From: an uncultured Clostridia bacterium
GTDB lineage: Bacteria > Bacillota > Clostridia > Christensenellales > Borkfalkiaceae
Direction of reading: 5' to 3'
Length of the DNA stretch: 5,269 nucleotides
Assembly (NCBI GenBank): GCA_947632165.1
Contig: CANROI010000107.1
Location: 1 to 5,269 of the forward strand
A program made the translations under genes and the position numbers. Each line of letters opens with the position of its first letter. Within the stretch, counting starts at the first letter, position 1. Below, piece by piece: positions 4,742-5,269 of this stretch. The notes beneath the pieces were generated by a model. The model saw nothing but the letters and a program-made list of their open reading frames with translations. It had not been told where the DNA came from and searched no databases.

Positions 4742-5224
4742 ATGAAACTTGTTGCAGCAACGGGAAATTTGCATAAACTCAGGGAATTCCGCGAAATTTT
4801 GCCGGATTTTGAGATCGTCCCGCAGAGGGAGGCCGGGTTCTTCGGCGAAGTGGAGGAAACGGGCTCCACTTTTGCCGAAAATGCGCTGCTCAAGGCGCGC
4901 GCCGTCTGCAAGGCGACGGGGCTCGCCGCCTTAGCCGACGATTCGGGACTCTGCGTTCCCGCGCTCGGCGGTGCGCCCGGGGTGTACAGCGCCCGCTACT
5001 CGGGCGGCGGAGATGCGGAAAACCGCGCCCTGCTCCTCAAAAACATGGAACATATCGCCGATCGCAGGGCGTACTTTGCCTGCGCGGTCGCCCTCGTCTT
5101 GCCGGACGGGCGGGTTTTCACCGCAGATGGGAGGGCCTACGGCACGATTTTGCATGAGGAGCACGGCACGGGCGGGTTCGGCTATGACTGCCTGTACCAA
5201 ATGATAATAATCCGAACCTTGTAG
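4742..5224 (+). CDS. rdgB: RdgB/HAM1-type non-canonical purine NTP pyrophosphatase, C-terminally truncated (160 aa)
   Basis: The family hydrolyses ITP, dITP and XTP to monophosphate and pyrophosphate in the cytoplasm, keeping deaminated purines out of nucleic acids. The N-terminal nucleotide-binding motif ATGNLHKLREF is at residues 6-16, TGSTFAENALLKARA at 40-54, the catalytic ADDSGL at 65-70 with GGAPGVYSARYSG at 76-88, and GTGGFGYDCLY at 142-152. Relatives are about 190-200 residues and continue with a conserved EKN..SHR segment. Here the frame runs instead through eight unrelated residues to TAG at 5222-5224, so that segment is missing. An inverted repeat starts at 5199, directly after the last conserved codon. 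The start at 4742 is set by family similarity; no good Shine-Dalgarno sequence precedes it, and the in-frame extension back to 4520 has no similarity. The protein is probably inactive or impaired. An assembly join is an alternative explanation. Confidence 0.88.
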   Translation: MKLVAATGNLHKLREFREILPDFEIVPQREAGFFGEVEETGSTFAENALLKARAVCKATGLAALADDSGLCVPALGGAPGVYSARYSGGGDAENRALLLKNMEHIADRRAYFACAVALVLPDGRVFTADGRAYGTILHEEHGTGGFGYDCLYQMIIIRTL

Positions 5225-5257
5225 TGCCTGTTGGCGACGGGTTCGGATTTATCATTT
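5199..5257. repeat. 18-bp inverted repeat interrupting rdgB
   Basis: AAATGATAA (5199-5207) and ATCCGAACC (5210-5218), separated by TA, pair fully with GGTTCGGAT (5240-5248) and TTATCATTT (5249-5257). The loop is about 21 nt (5219-5239). The repeat begins right after the last conserved rdgB codon (TAC, 5195-5197) and introduces the stop codon. It is AT-richer than its surroundings. It could be the end of an inserted element continuing beyond the window, a displaced terminator, or a chimeric join. A smaller palindrome (TTTCTT-C-AAGAAA, 5256-5268) follows. Confidence 0.7.
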
Positions 5258-5269
5258 TCTTCAAGAAAT

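Noticed and set aside
5210..5248. Integron attC site
   Set aside because: The arms TCCGAAC/GTTCGGA do not fit the RYYYAAC/GTTRRRY core, and no integrase or cassette structure is visible.
5191..5269. Open reading after a TGA in another frame (PNLVVPVGDGFGFIIFFKK) as the continuation of rdgB by frameshift
   Set aside because: It contains no EKN..SHR-type residues and is formed by the inverted repeat, so it does not restore the family's C-terminus.

Overview
The window looks like a piece of a GC-rich bacterial chromosome, probably from Bacillota (Clostridia-like). I infer this from strong AGGAGG-type ribosome binding sites, near-consensus sigma-A promoters and the protein types. The lineage is an inference from style, not from a marker gene. 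All real genes lie on the plus strand.

Layout. Positions 1-200 carry the C-terminal end of an unrecognised membrane protein. An extended -10 promoter and a perfect inverted repeat follow, then ade (276-2003), a complete adenine deaminase. Six bases after its stop codon begins a textbook TTGACA-17-TATAAT promoter with a leader of about 150 nt. That leader contains a 27-codon ORF with a good Shine-Dalgarno sequence, an intrinsic-terminator-like hairpin with a T5 tract overlapping the end of that ORF, and a GGCTCC/GGAGCC pairing that touches the mgtE ribosome binding site. It is followed by mgtE (2196-3881), a Mg2+ channel/transporter with an extra copy of part of its N-terminal regulatory domain.

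Positions 3882-4741 (860 bases) hold no convincing gene but are dense in repeats. Two related long hairpin elements in opposite orientation bound the region. Between them are a 35-bp direct repeat (33/35 identical), two palindromic elements with TGTCAT-type ends, and several small hairpins. After this comes rdgB (4742-5224), a non-canonical purine NTP pyrophosphatase whose reading frame stops early. An 18-bp inverted repeat begins exactly where family similarity ends, so the gene appears truncated.

How the genes relate. Ade (adenine to hypoxanthine) and RdgB (hydrolysis of ITP/XTP-type nucleotides) both concern purine pools, but nothing shows that they are co-transcribed. mgtE has its own promoter. 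The most interesting candidate is the mgtE leader: it is not a recognisable M-box riboswitch and looks like a translation-coupled attenuator with a small leader peptide.
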